Source of the DNA: an uncultured Butyricicoccus sp.
Lineage (GTDB): Bacteria; Bacillota; Clostridia; Oscillospirales; Butyricicoccaceae
Direction of reading: 5' to 3'
Assembly: GCF_944381005.1 (NCBI RefSeq)
Contig: NZ_CALWJM010000003.1
Coordinates: 1 to 64,000 of the forward strand
DNA length: 64,000 bases
In this document: positions 43,962-52,874 of the stretch, in pieces
How positions within the stretch are numbered: the first letter of the stretch is position 1
Layout of the letters: every line of letters begins with the position of its first letter
Notes under the pieces: model-generated
Database searches by the model: none
What the model was told of the DNA's origin: nothing
The model's input: only the letters and a program-made list of their open reading frames with translations
Translations under genes and position numbers: made by a program

Positions 43962-44617
43962 AGATACAGACCAAAACTTGCAATGCGGCCAACTATGGCG
44001 GTATCCGAAAGCAGACACGGTATCTGGTCATTCATTACACCAGCAACAACGGCGACACAGCCAAAAATAATGCCGATTATTTTGCGCGGGAAGCGTTGGC
44101 TTCGCCTGCGTCGGCGCATTATTTTGTAGATGAAACCGAAATCTGGGCGAGTGTACCAGAAAATTGTGTGGCGTGGCATTGTGGCGCTAAAACTTATGTA
44201 CATCCGGAATGTCGTAATACCAACAGCATCGGGATTGAAATTTGTATGAATGGTGCCGACGGCAGGGTACGCGAAGGCAGTATCACGCATGCCGCTGAAC
44301 TGGTGCGGGAACTGATGCAGCGCTACCAGATTCCGGTCGAGCGGGTGCTGCGGCACCATGATGTAACAGGAAAAGATTGTCCGGCGCCTATGGTGCAAAA
44401 TATCGCGCGATGGAACGCATTTTTGGATTTGTTGAAGGAGGAAACACAGATGAGATATCAATATTATGAGGATATGCCCGATTGGGCCAAACCTACGGTA
44501 TCCAAGCTGGTCAAAAAGGGATACCTGAAAGGGGAAGGGGATGGTGTCCTGAATTTGACCGAAGATACACTCAAAGTGTTGGTCATCAATGACCGGGCGG
44601 GTGTGTATAAAGCATAA
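43958..44617 (+). CDS. N-acetylmuramoyl-L-alanine amidase (phage-type endolysin)
   Basis: 219 residues from GTG 43958. The Amidase_2 domain (about 1-150) holds zinc ligands in LVIHYTSNNGDT and HHDVTGKDCPAP, plus SIGIEICMNGAD with the conserved Glu. The C-terminus (about 165-219, YYEDMPDWAKPTVSKLVKKG) looks like a short SLH-like or cell-wall-binding repeat. It cleaves between MurNAc and the peptide stem. It closes the cassette and is followed by a terminator. Confidence 0.92.
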   Translation: MKIQTKTCNAANYGGIRKQTRYLVIHYTSNNGDTAKNNADYFAREALASPASAHYFVDETEIWASVPENCVAWHCGAKTYVHPECRNTNSIGIEICMNGADGRVREGSITHAAELVRELMQRYQIPVERVLRHHDVTGKDCPAPMVQNIARWNAFLDLLKEETQMRYQYYEDMPDWAKPTVSKLVKKGYLKGEGDGVLNLTEDTLKVLVINDRAGVYKA

Positions 44618-44630
44618 CACATTGTCAAGC

Positions 44631-44669
44631 GGCTGGCATTGCAAAACAGGTAATGCCAGCCTGTTTTTT
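44631..44669 (+). terminator. Terminator after the amidase
   Basis: GGCTGGCATT (44631-44640) / AATGCCAGCC (44652-44661) and a T-run. Confidence 0.85.
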
Positions 44670-44706
44670 ATGTATCAAAAAAATACAGATATTTCAAAAA
44701 ATTTGC

Positions 44707-44735
44707 TTGACTTTCCGCTTTCGATTGGATATAAT
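44707..44735 (+). promoter_or_regulatory. Promoter for tRNA-Gln copy 2
   Basis: -35 TTGACT (44707-44712), 17-base spacer, -10 TATAAT (44730-44735); same design as copy 1. Confidence 0.85.
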
Positions 44736-44765
44736 AAATATTGTCAGCTACGGCTGACAGCATAC

Positions 44766-44839
44766 AGCCGGATTGTGTAATGGTAGCACGACAGACTCTG
44801 ACTCTGTTTGTCTGGGTTCGAATCCTTGTCCGGCTGCCA
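44766..44839 (+). tRNA. tRNA-Gln (anticodon CTG), copy 2
   Basis: 74 bases with encoded CCA, identical in every position to the copy at 2854-2927. Acceptor, D, anticodon (CTG) and T arms as described there. Confidence 0.95.
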
Positions 44840-44841
44840 CC

Positions 44842-44874
44842 AAAGACCACTGAGAAATCTCAGTGGTCTTTCCT
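44842..44874 (+). terminator. Terminator after tRNA-Gln copy 2
   Basis: AAAGACCACTGAG (44842-44854) / CTCAGTGGTCTTT (44859-44871), then T-rich sequence. Confidence 0.9.
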
Positions 44875-45001
44875 TTTTCACCAAAATCTGACGTTTCCCG
44901 TTACAAAATTTGACCATTTCACGGCTGGAAATCTAGGCGTCGAGTGGATATAATAGAAACGGTTAAAAAATCTTTGATTGTTCCCATCTTCAGGAGGCAT
45001 T

Positions 45002-46816
45002 ATGGTTAGAAATGATTTAAGAAATATCGCAATCATTGCACACGTTGACCACGGTAAAACGACTTTGGTTGACCAGATGCTTAAGCAGGCAGGTACGTTC
45101 CGCGAAAATCAGGTGGTCGAGGAGCGCGTTATGGACTCCAACGCCATCGAGCGCGAGCGCGGCATTACGATTCTGGCAAAAAATACATCGGTGCATTATA
45201 AAGATACCAAAATCAATATCGTCGATACTCCCGGTCACGCCGATTTTTCGGGCGAGGTCGAGCGTATCTTGAAGATGGTTGACGGTGTTATCCTGTTGGT
45301 TGACGCGGCCGAAGGCCCTATGCCGCAGACACGTTTCGTGCTCCAGAAGGCGCTGGAATTTGGTCATAAAATTATCATCGTTATCAATAAAATTGACCGC
45401 CCGGATGCGCGTCTGGGTGAAGTGGGCGACGAAGTGTTGGAACTGCTGCTCAATCTGGACGCAAACGACGAGCAGTTGGACAGCCCCATTATTTACTGCT
45501 CCGGTCGTGACGGAACGGCTTCGATGTCTCCGGCGACACCCGGCACCGATTTGGTACCGCTCTTTGAGCAGATTCTGGAACACATTCCGGCACCTGAAGT
45601 GGACACCGAAGGCGATTTGCAGATGCTGGTTTCCTCGATTGACTATAATGAATATGTCGGTCGTATCGGTATCGGCCGTATTGAGCGCGGCTGCATGAAA
45701 GTGGGTCAGCCGGTCACGGTTGCCGATTACCATGAGCGCGTAAAGCCCTATAACGGTAAGATTGTCACGCTTTATACTATCGAAGGTCTGGCGCGTAAGC
45801 CGGTTGACACTTGCAGCGCAGGCGACATCGTTTGCTTCTCTGGTATTGAAAATATTACGATTGGTGAAACGCTGTGTGCGCAAGGCAATGTGCAGCCGCT
45901 GCCGTTCGTCAAGATTTCCGAACCCACGGTCGAGATGTTCTTCATGGTCAATGACAGCCCCTTTGCCGGCAAGGACGGCAAGTTCGTCACCTCGCGCCAT
46001 CTGCGTGAGCGTCTGTTCCGTGAGTTGCTCAAGGACGTTTCGCTTCGCGTCAGCGAAACCGACACAACCGATGCGTTCCGTGTTTCCGGACGTGGCGAGA
46101 TGCACCTGTCTATCTTGATTGAGAATCTGCGCCGTGAGGGATACGAATTTCAGGTCGGTGCGCCCAAGGCATTGATGAAGGAAATTGACGGCGTGAAGTG
46201 CGAGCCGATTGAACGCATGATTGCCGATGTGCCGCAGGATGCACTGGGTTCGGTCATGGAAAAAATGGGCGCGCGTAAGGGTGAATTGGTTTCGATGAAC
46301 CCCAAGGGCGACCGGATGCGCGTAGAATTTTTGATTCCGGCGCGCGGTCTGTTTGGATACCGCAACGAGTTTTTGACCGATACCAAGGGCGAAGGCGTTC
46401 TGTCCTCGGTGTTCCATTCCTATCAGCCGTATAAGGGCGATATTCAGAAGCGCAGCATGGGCAGCCTGATTGCGTTTGAAACAGGTGAAGCTATCACTTA
46501 TGGCCTGTACAATGCGCAGGAGCGCGGTACGCTGTTTATCGGTGCGGGCACACCGGTTTATGAAGGCATGGTCGTAGGCTGCACGCCCAAGAGTGAGGAT
46601 ATTTCGGTCAACGTCTGCAAAAAGAAGCAGCTCACCAATACCCGTGCATCTGGTTCGGATGATGCACTGCGTCTGATTCCGCCGCGCCAGATGTCCATTG
46701 AGGCAGCGCTGGAATTTTTGGCGGATGATGAATTGCTGGAGGTCACGCCGAACAATCTGCGTATCCGCAAAAAGATTCTGTCCAATCAGTTGCGCATGAA
46801 AAAACTGCATAAATAA
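45002..46816 (+). CDS. typA: Translational GTPase TypA/BipA
   Basis: 604 residues. GTPase motifs: [13 protein letters not shown] (G1), the RGITI switch region, [12 protein letters not shown] (G3) and NKIDRPDAR (G4). Elongation-factor-like domains follow, with the TypA-specific C-terminus. It associates with ribosomes and aids assembly or stress adaptation. The ATG at 45002 has CAGGAGG only four to five bases away; an in-frame start at 44978 would put that site inside the gene. A TATAAT at 44949-44954 is its likely -10, with a poor -35. Confidence 0.96.
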   Translation: MVRNDLRNIAIIAHVDHGKTTLVDQMLKQAGTFRENQVVEERVMDSNAIERERGITILAKNTSVHYKDTKINIVDTPGHADFSGEVERILKMVDGVILLVDAAEGPMPQTRFVLQKALEFGHKIIIVINKIDRPDARLGEVGDEVLELLLNLDANDEQLDSPIIYCSGRDGTASMSPATPGTDLVPLFEQILEHIPAPEVDTEGDLQMLVSSIDYNEYVGRIGIGRIERGCMKVGQPVTVADYHERVKPYNGKIVTLYTIEGLARKPVDTCSAGDIVCFSGIENITIGETLCAQGNVQPLPFVKISEPTVEMFFMVNDSPFAGKDGKFVTSRHLRERLFRELLKDVSLRVSETDTTDAFRVSGRGEMHLSILIENLRREGYEFQVGAPKALMKEIDGVKCEPIERMIADVPQDALGSVMEKMGARKGELVSMNPKGDRMRVEFLIPARGLFGYRNEFLTDTKGEGVLSSVFHSYQPYKGDIQKRSMGSLIAFETGEAITYGLYNAQERGTLFIGAGTPVYEGMVVGCTPKSEDISVNVCKKKQLTNTRASGSDDALRLIPPRQMSIEAALEFLADDELLEVTPNNLRIRKKILSNQLRMKKLHK

Positions 46817-46930
46817 TTGTAATTTTTGGTGGCAATATGCTGATTCAATCAGAATGGGCATAGGAAGAAAAAGTGGTTTCTGTCTCAGAATACTATCTTG
46901 CCTGAAAGTGTATTGCCAGAGAGCAAATCA

Positions 46931-46959
46931 AAAAGACCGTCCTTGGGGACGGTCTTTTT
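46931..46959. terminator. Bidirectional terminator
   Basis: AAAAGACCGTCC (46931-46942) / GGACGGTCTTTT (46947-46958), between typA and the convergent DUF4364 gene. Confidence 0.92.
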
Positions 46960-46970
46960 GTAGCATTGTT

Positions 46971-47525
46971 TCATGATTTGTTGGATTGGTCTGCCGCTTC
47001 ATAGTCTTTTGTCATCGCGTGCAAGAGGACTTGATAGATTTCCTCAGCATGGGCGCGGAAGGTTTTTTCTAGCAGTGCAGCTTGTTCAGAGCTGACTGCG
47101 TGCATTTCCAAAGAAAATACGTCGTCAATCTCCATATGCACTACAAAATCATGCGAGCGAATGGCTTGAGAGTGTGCCGAAATGACCGCATCTCGATGTG
47201 CCTGACGCACCACACGCAGTGCCGAACGCTGCGCGGCTTCGCGGACGGTATAGGGCAAGCGATTGTGGAACGCGGTCAGTGCTTCGTGGCCTTTGTCGTT
47301 GATGCGGTAGGTGGTATCTGGGCCATCGTCTACGATGGATAGATGCCCACTTTCCACCAGTTCATCAAACGCTTCCTTGAACTCAAACCAGCCGAAACCG
47401 TCATCGCACCAGGTACAAACGTCCAAAAGGGTTTCAAAGGTGGCGGCTTCGGGCAGATAGCACAGCGCGTATAGAATGAGAAATTTGACATCCTCTTTGG
47501 TTTTAATAAATCCGTAACGGGGCAT
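46971..47525 (-). CDS. DUF4364 family protein
   Basis: 184 residues. The N-terminus (FIKTKEDVKFLILYALCYLPE) and the following GFGWFEFKEAFDELVESGHL form a winged-helix-like region, and the rest is alpha/beta. The family is restricted mainly to Clostridia and its function is unknown; DNA binding is plausible from the winged helix. ATG 47525 has AAGGAGG upstream, so a longer in-frame reading is rejected. Confidence 0.85.
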   Translation of the reverse strand: MPRYGFIKTKEDVKFLILYALCYLPEAATFETLLDVCTWCDDGFGWFEFKEAFDELVESGHLSIVDDGPDTTYRINDKGHEALTAFHNRLPYTVREAAQRSALRVVRQAHRDAVISAHSQAIRSHDFVVHMEIDDVFSLEMHAVSSEQAALLEKTFRAHAEEIYQVLLHAMTKDYEAADQSNKS

Positions 47526-47668
47526 TACAAAATCCTCCTTGCGGGGCGGGATAGACAGAATGGGAACCGGCGGACGCAAGAGCAAGCCGATTCATACAAT
47601 TATAGTATACCACGTTTTGCCGGTGAGTGGAACGGGCAGAATGACAAAAGAACAGGTCAAAAAAACGG

Positions 47669-47698
47669 TTGCAAACACACGTTCGTTTGTGCTATGAT
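47669..47698 (+). promoter_or_regulatory. Promoter for the GNAT gene
   Basis: -35 TTGCAA (47669-47674), 18-base spacer, -10 TATGAT (47693-47698). Confidence 0.65.
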
Positions 47699-47752
47699 AT
47701 AGAAGAATATAGAATAGGTTGCGCATTGGGCGCAAAAGGGAGAAAGAAACCC

Positions 47753-48379
47753 ATGGTTGAAGTAACAATTACACCTGCAACATGTGAAGATGCGGCAGAA
47801 ATGCTGGAAATTTATGCACCATATGTCACACAGACTACGGTTTCCAGTGAATATGAAGCGCCGACCCTGCAAACGTTTTGCCAGCGCATTGAGACATATA
47901 CCAAAACATTACCGTGGCTGGTTTGCCGTATCAATGGGCGTGTGGCTGGTTATGGCTATGCCTCTCCGCATCGCAGCCGCGCCGGATATCAGTGGTCGGT
48001 TGAGACGTCTATTTATGTTGCACCCGACTTTCATCGGCAGGGGGTTGCCGCCGCGCTGTATCGCGCACTGTTTTCCCTTTTGGTGCGGCAGGGGTATTAC
48101 AATATTTTTGTCGGTATTACCTCCCCGAATGAGCGCAGCATTAAGTTTCATACCGCAATGGGCTTTACGATTTCGGGCGCCTATCAAAATAGTATGTACA
48201 AGTTTGGTCAATGGCGTGATGTGATTTGGATGGCAAAGAGCTTGCGGCTGCATGAGTTGGCACCCGTTCCAACCGTACCATTCCCGCAAATTCGAGAGGA
48301 AGCGCAGACACAGGCAATTTTGCAAGCGCAGGCGCAGACCATTCGCGTGGATGAAACGGTACGGATTGCGCAACACTGA
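47753..48379 (+). CDS. GNAT acetyltransferase, phosphinothricin-acetyltransferase-like
   Basis: 208 residues. The GNAT fold (about 1-165) includes SIYVAPDFHRQGVAAALYRALF, the acetyl-CoA pyrophosphate loop, and ITSPNERSIKFHTAMGF. This PAT/YwnH-type pattern is used for N-acetylation of small amines such as methionine derivatives. The C-terminal 40 residues form an unusual Gln/Ala-rich extension (EEAQTQAILQAQAQT). Start 47753 is preferred for its AAGGGAGAAAG site. Confidence 0.88.
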   Translation: MVEVTITPATCEDAAEMLEIYAPYVTQTTVSSEYEAPTLQTFCQRIETYTKTLPWLVCRINGRVAGYGYASPHRSRAGYQWSVETSIYVAPDFHRQGVAAALYRALFSLLVRQGYYNIFVGITSPNERSIKFHTAMGFTISGAYQNSMYKFGQWRDVIWMAKSLRLHELAPVPTVPFPQIREEAQTQAILQAQAQTIRVDETVRIAQH

Positions 48380-48437
48380 TTTTGTATTTTGGTGTTCATG
48401 ATAGAATAGATGGACAAAAAGGGGAGAATGAGAACGG

Positions 48438-49199
48438 ATGGCAGGTGAACCGGGCAACAACAAACCAACACCAGAGAACATACCCAAAAAGAAAACAGAA
48501 AAAGTCAAAAAGGATAATATACACAAAGGACATCGAGAACGGATGCGCAAACGGGTACGGGAACGCGGGTTTGACAGTTTGGAACCACATGAGGCGCTTG
48601 AAGTGTTGTTGTATTATGCGATACCGATGAGAAACACCAATCCGATTGCACACGAACTGATACACACGTTTGGCAGCTATCATCGCGTTTTTGAGGCTTC
48701 TATGGATGAGCTCAAAGGGGTAAAAGGCATAGATGACGGTGTGGCACTGTTTCTCCATCTGTTGGGAGAGCACGAACGCCGGTGTGAACACAGCCGGATG
48801 ACGCAGGAAAGCAAACGGATACAATTGGACACGATTGCAGCCAAGGTGGATTATCTGCGCCCGCAGTTTAAAGGATTGCGTCAGGAAATTGCGGTGTTGC
48901 TCTGTTTGGACAATCAGTGCAGGCCGATTAGCTGTGACTTTTTGGGCACAGGAACGGTCAATGCCAGTGAAGTCAGTGTGCAGAAAATCAATGAATTGGC
49001 CGTTCGGCATCAAGCCGACCAAGTGGTGCTTGCACACAATCATCCGCGCGGTTCGGCACGCCCTTCCCAAGCGGATATCGAAACCACACGTCAACTGCGT
49101 GCGCTGCTGCGCGGTGTGGGCGTGGAACTGGTCGAACACTTGATTTTTGGAGAATCGGATTTTGTGTCACTGGCAGAGAGTGGATTTTTTGATTATTAA
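48438..49199 (+). CDS. radC: RadC family protein (JAMM/MPN domain)
   Basis: 253 residues with a Lys-rich N-terminus. A helix-hairpin-helix region (about 35-115) precedes the JAMM domain with metal motif [16 protein letters not shown] near residue 200 and [15 protein letters not shown] before it. RadC was linked to DNA repair, but that role is doubtful; its biochemical activity is unsettled. GGGGAGAATGAG lies upstream of the ATG. Confidence 0.92.
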   Translation: MAGEPGNNKPTPENIPKKKTEKVKKDNIHKGHRERMRKRVRERGFDSLEPHEALEVLLYYAIPMRNTNPIAHELIHTFGSYHRVFEASMDELKGVKGIDDGVALFLHLLGEHERRCEHSRMTQESKRIQLDTIAAKVDYLRPQFKGLRQEIAVLLCLDNQCRPISCDFLGTGTVNASEVSVQKINELAVRHQADQVVLAHNHPRGSARPSQADIETTRQLRALLRGVGVELVEHLIFGESDFVSLAESGFFDY

Positions 49200-49219
49200 C
49201 CATAAGGAGGGTGCGTTTT

Positions 49220-51175
49220 ATGCCCAAGTTTGAAGTGGTCAGCCCTTACCAGATGGCGGGCGACCAGCCTGCCGCAGTGCAGGCGCTGGCAGATGGGGTG
49301 GAAAATGGGCTGACCGAACAGACGCTGCTGGGCGTGACCGGTTCGGGTAAAACCTTTACGATGGCCAATCTGATTGCGCGTACCCAACGCCCTACCTTGG
49401 TATTGGCGCATAACAAAACGCTTGCGGCACAACTATGTTCTGAATTGAGAGAATTTTTTCCGCACAATGCGGTTGAATTTTTTGTGTCGTACTATGACTA
49501 CTATCAGCCCGAAGCCTATATTGCTTCGACTGACACCTATATTGAAAAAGATTCGGCAATCAACGAGGAAATTGACCGCTTGCGCCATTCTGCGACCAGT
49601 GCATTGTTCGAGCGGGAGGACGTGATTATTGTCGCGTCAGTTTCATGTATCTATTCGTTGGGCGACCCGATTGATTACAAAAACATGGTCATTTCTCTGC
49701 GCCCCGGCATGGAAAAAAATCGGGATGCACTACTACGCAAACTGATTGAAATTCAGTATGAACGCAACGACATTGCATTTGAGCGCAATCGCTTCCGCGT
49801 GCGCGGGGATGTGGTGGAAATCTGGCCGGCTTATGCCGAGAATATGGCGTTCCGTGTGGAATTTTTTGGCGATGAGATTGACCGCCTGTGCGAAATCAAT
49901 CCGCTGACCGGTGGGGCAACCCGTGAAGTGCAACACATAGCCATTTATCCCGCAAGTCACTATGTTACAACCCGTGAAAAAATGGAACGCGCGGTTGCAG
50001 AGCTGGAACAGGAACTGGAAGAACGGGTCAAATGGTTTGAGGACAACGGAAAACTGGTGGAAGCCCAGCGCATTGCCCAGCGCACCCGCTATGATATCGA
50101 AATGATGCAGGAAATTGGGTTTTGCAGCGGCATCGAAAACTATTCGCGTGTCATTTCCGGACGTGCTCCCGGTTCGGCACCGTTTACCCTCATAGACTAT
50201 TTCCCCAAAGATTTTCTGTTAATTGTGGATGAAAGTCATGTCACATTGCCGCAGGTGCGGGCAATGTATCACGGCGACTATGCGCGCAAAAAAAGCCTGA
50301 TTGACAATGGGTTCCGGCTACCGTCCGCGTTGGATAACCGCCCGTTGAATTTTGAGGAGTTTAATGACCGGATTCATCAAGTCATCTATGTATCGGCAAC
50401 ACCGGGAGATTATGAGCGCGAACGCTCCGGACAAATCGTAGAGCAGGTTATTCGACCGACCGGTTTGCTTGACCCGGTCATTGAGGTGCGCCCAGTCGAT
50501 GGGCAGATTGATGACCTGTTGAGTGAAATCCATGCGGTGACAGCCAAGAAAGAACGCGTGCTGGTGACCACCTTAACCAAGAAAATGGCTGAGGATTTGA
50601 CCGACTATCTGGAAAATGCAGGCGTGCGTGTGCGGTATCTGCACCACGATGTCAAGACCATTGAGCGAATGGAACTCATTCGCGATTTGCGCCTGGGACT
50701 ATATGACGTTCTGGTGGGCATTAACCTGTTGCGCGAAGGATTGGACTTGCCCGAAGTGTCACTGGTGGCCATTCTGGATGCAGATAAAGAGGGATTTCTG
50801 CGCTCGGAGACTTCGCTCATTCAGACCATTGGACGCGCGGCGCGCAATGCAGAGGGGCGTGTGGTCATGTATGCCGATACCATTACCGCATCCATGCGCC
50901 GTGCCATTGACGAGACTGCGCGACGGCGTGAAAAGCAGATGGCATTTAATGAGGCGCATGGAATCGTGCCCAAGACCATTCAGAAAAATGTGCATGAAAT
51001 CATTGAGATTTCTTCGGAGAGTAAGACACCGGGCAAAAAGCGCATGAGCAAGACCGAGCGCACGGCAGAAATTGCCCGTTTGACCCGACAGATGAAAGAG
51101 GCCGCCAAGTTGCTGGAATTTGAACTGGCGGCAGAACTGCGTGACCAGATAAAAGCGCTGGAGGGCGGCGCATAA
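49220..51175 (+). CDS. uvrB: Excinuclease ABC subunit B
   Basis: 651 residues. Walker A is [12 protein letters not shown] near residue 37, the beta-hairpin region is [11 protein letters not shown], and helicase motifs [16 protein letters not shown] and [12 protein letters not shown] are present. A C-terminal UVR motif ([20 protein letters not shown]) contacts UvrC. It works in nucleotide excision repair with UvrA. The ATG at 49220 is preferred over an in-frame GTG at 49211 because AAGGAGG directly abuts the latter. It starts a likely uvrB-MBL-EFR1-uvrA operon. Confidence 0.97.
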   Translation: MPKFEVVSPYQMAGDQPAAVQALADGVENGLTEQTLLGVTGSGKTFTMANLIARTQRPTLVLAHNKTLAAQLCSELREFFPHNAVEFFVSYYDYYQPEAYIASTDTYIEKDSAINEEIDRLRHSATSALFEREDVIIVASVSCIYSLGDPIDYKNMVISLRPGMEKNRDALLRKLIEIQYERNDIAFERNRFRVRGDVVEIWPAYAENMAFRVEFFGDEIDRLCEINPLTGGATREVQHIAIYPASHYVTTREKMERAVAELEQELEERVKWFEDNGKLVEAQRIAQRTRYDIEMMQEIGFCSGIENYSRVISGRAPGSAPFTLIDYFPKDFLLIVDESHVTLPQVRAMYHGDYARKKSLIDNGFRLPSALDNRPLNFEEFNDRIHQVIYVSATPGDYERERSGQIVEQVIRPTGLLDPVIEVRPVDGQIDDLLSEIHAVTAKKERVLVTTLTKKMAEDLTDYLENAGVRVRYLHHDVKTIERMELIRDLRLGLYDVLVGINLLREGLDLPEVSLVAILDADKEGFLRSETSLIQTIGRAARNAEGRVVMYADTITASMRRAIDETARRREKQMAFNEAHGIVPKTIQKNVHEIIEISSESKTPGKKRMSKTERTAEIARLTRQMKEAAKLLEFELAAELRDQIKALEGGA

Positions 51176-51196
51176 AGAGAGAAAGGGGGAAAACCC

Positions 51197-52018
51197 ATGC
51201 GGCTATACACGTTGATGGAGGAGACAGCCGTTTCACCGCAATTTGCAAGCGAACACGGTTTAAGTTTTTATGTGGATACCGGAACTGACAAGCTGTTGTT
51301 TGATTTTGGGCAGACCGAAGCATTTTGCGGGAATGCGCAGAAATTGGGTATTGACCTGTCGCAGGTTGACCGCGCCTTTCTCTCACATGGGCATTATGAC
51401 CACGGAGGCGGATTGAAAGCCTTTTTGCACCAAAACAATCATGCACCAATTTATGTGCATCCGCGGGCGTTTGAGCCGCATTTTTCACGCAAACCGGAGG
51501 GAATACGCGAAATAGGTTTAGACATCAGTTTGCAACAGCATCCACAACTGGTCAAAACGGCAGATGTCTATGAAGTGTCGCCCAATTTACTGTTATTTGC
51601 CGACGTGACCGGAAAGGCGTGCCGGTCGGCAGGAGCGTCCAATTTGCTGGAACGGGTGAACGGGCAATATGTGCCCGACACCTTTGCACACGAGCAAAGT
51701 TTACTGATTGATGCACAGGGTAAGCTGCTTTTGTTTGCGGGCTGTGCGCATCGCGGTATGGTCAATCTGGTGCAATGCGCTGCCCAACATGCCGGACGAA
51801 TGCCGGATATCGTTGTGGGTGGGATGCACTTATACAGCCCCAGTCAAAAACGAAGTGAACCAGACGAGTTGATACAGGCGGTTGGAATGCGCCTGCGTGC
51901 AACGGGGGCACGGTATTTGACTGGTCATTGTACCGGTCAGCACGCATATGAGGTACTGCGCGCAATCATGGGAGAACAGATTGCCTATGTGTCAGCGGGA
52001 AGTGTCACCGAATTGTGA
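51197..52018 (+). CDS. MBL-fold metallo-hydrolase
   Basis: 273 residues. The zinc motif is LSHGHYDHGGGLKAFL near residue 60, with further ligands at FAGCAHRGMVNLV and TGHCTGQHAY. The pattern matches the group annotated as 7,8-dihydropterin-6-methyl-aminobenzene phosphate synthase-like, for which natural substrates are mostly unknown. It sits between uvrB and the EFR1 gene with short gaps. Confidence 0.88.
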   Translation: MRLYTLMEETAVSPQFASEHGLSFYVDTGTDKLLFDFGQTEAFCGNAQKLGIDLSQVDRAFLSHGHYDHGGGLKAFLHQNNHAPIYVHPRAFEPHFSRKPEGIREIGLDISLQQHPQLVKTADVYEVSPNLLLFADVTGKACRSAGASNLLERVNGQYVPDTFAHEQSLLIDAQGKLLLFAGCAHRGMVNLVQCAAQHAGRMPDIVVGGMHLYSPSQKRSEPDELIQAVGMRLRATGARYLTGHCTGQHAYEVLRAIMGEQIAYVSAGSVTEL

Positions 52019-52034
52019 ATGAGGGAAACAAGAT

Positions 52035-52847
52035 ATGAAAAAGATATATGCGATGTACTGGAGCGCGACCGGAACGACCCAAACGGTGGTGTGCACCATT
52101 GCCAAGACCTTGGCACAATGTGCGGGCACACAAGTACACGAGATAGATTTCACGCTTCCGGCTGCGCGTACAGCGGTGCAGACCTTCACAAAAGAGGATT
52201 TGGTGGTGTTTGGCACACCGGTCTATGCCGGACGAGTGCCCAATGTATTGCTAAAATATCTGCATACCATACAGGGCGGCGGTGCATTGGCAGTGCCGGT
52301 CGTGTTGTTTGGCAATCGCAATTATGATGATGGATTGATAGAACTGCGCGATTTGCTCGAAGAAGACGGATTTCATACGATTGCAGGTGCGGCGTTTGTC
52401 GGAGAGCACGCATTTTCGCGCACACTGGCGGCAGGTCGTCCGGATGCAGACGATTTGGCACAGGCAAGCTCATTTGCACAGAACATATGGGATAAATTGC
52501 AAACGGCGTCCTACAAAACACCAGTCAAGGTGAACGGGCAAACACCAGTGCGCCCCTATTATACGCCGCGTGACCGTGCGGGCAATCCCATTAACATTTT
52601 GAAAGTGAAGCCCAAAACCCGCATGGAACTGTGTGATGGGTGCGGACTGTGTGCTAGGGTATGCCCAATGGGTTCGATTGACCCGGAGCATCCGGAACAA
52701 GTGAACGGTATTTGTATTAAGTGCTGTGCCTGTGTCAAGAAATGCCCGACGGGGGCGAAGTATTACGATGATGCCGGTTATCTGTATCACAAAGAGGAAC
52801 TGGAACGCGGCTATGCCCGACGGGCACAAAACCAGACCTTTCTTTAA
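52035..52847 (+). CDS. EFR1 family flavodoxin-ferredoxin protein
   Basis: 270 residues. The N-terminal flavodoxin-like domain (about 1-150) has [16 protein letters not shown] for FMN phosphate and [13 protein letters not shown]. The C-terminal double [4Fe-4S] ferredoxin has [16 protein letters not shown] and [16 protein letters not shown]. It should transfer single electrons in an anaerobe; its partner is unknown. It starts 16 bases after the MBL gene and ends 27 bases before uvrA. Confidence 0.9.
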   Translation: MKKIYAMYWSATGTTQTVVCTIAKTLAQCAGTQVHEIDFTLPAARTAVQTFTKEDLVVFGTPVYAGRVPNVLLKYLHTIQGGGALAVPVVLFGNRNYDDGLIELRDLLEEDGFHTIAGAAFVGEHAFSRTLAAGRPDADDLAQASSFAQNIWDKLQTASYKTPVKVNGQTPVRPYYTPRDRAGNPINILKVKPKTRMELCDGCGLCARVCPMGSIDPEHPEQVNGICIKCCACVKKCPTGAKYYDDAGYLYHKEELERGYARRAQNQTFL

Positions 52848-52874
52848 TCCCTATCTTTTCGGAAAGGAACATGT

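Noticed and set aside
45017..46861. 614-codon open frame on the minus strand opposite typA
   Set aside because: It lies entirely antisense to a clear TypA gene, has no recognisable domain, and such long antisense frames arise from codon bias.
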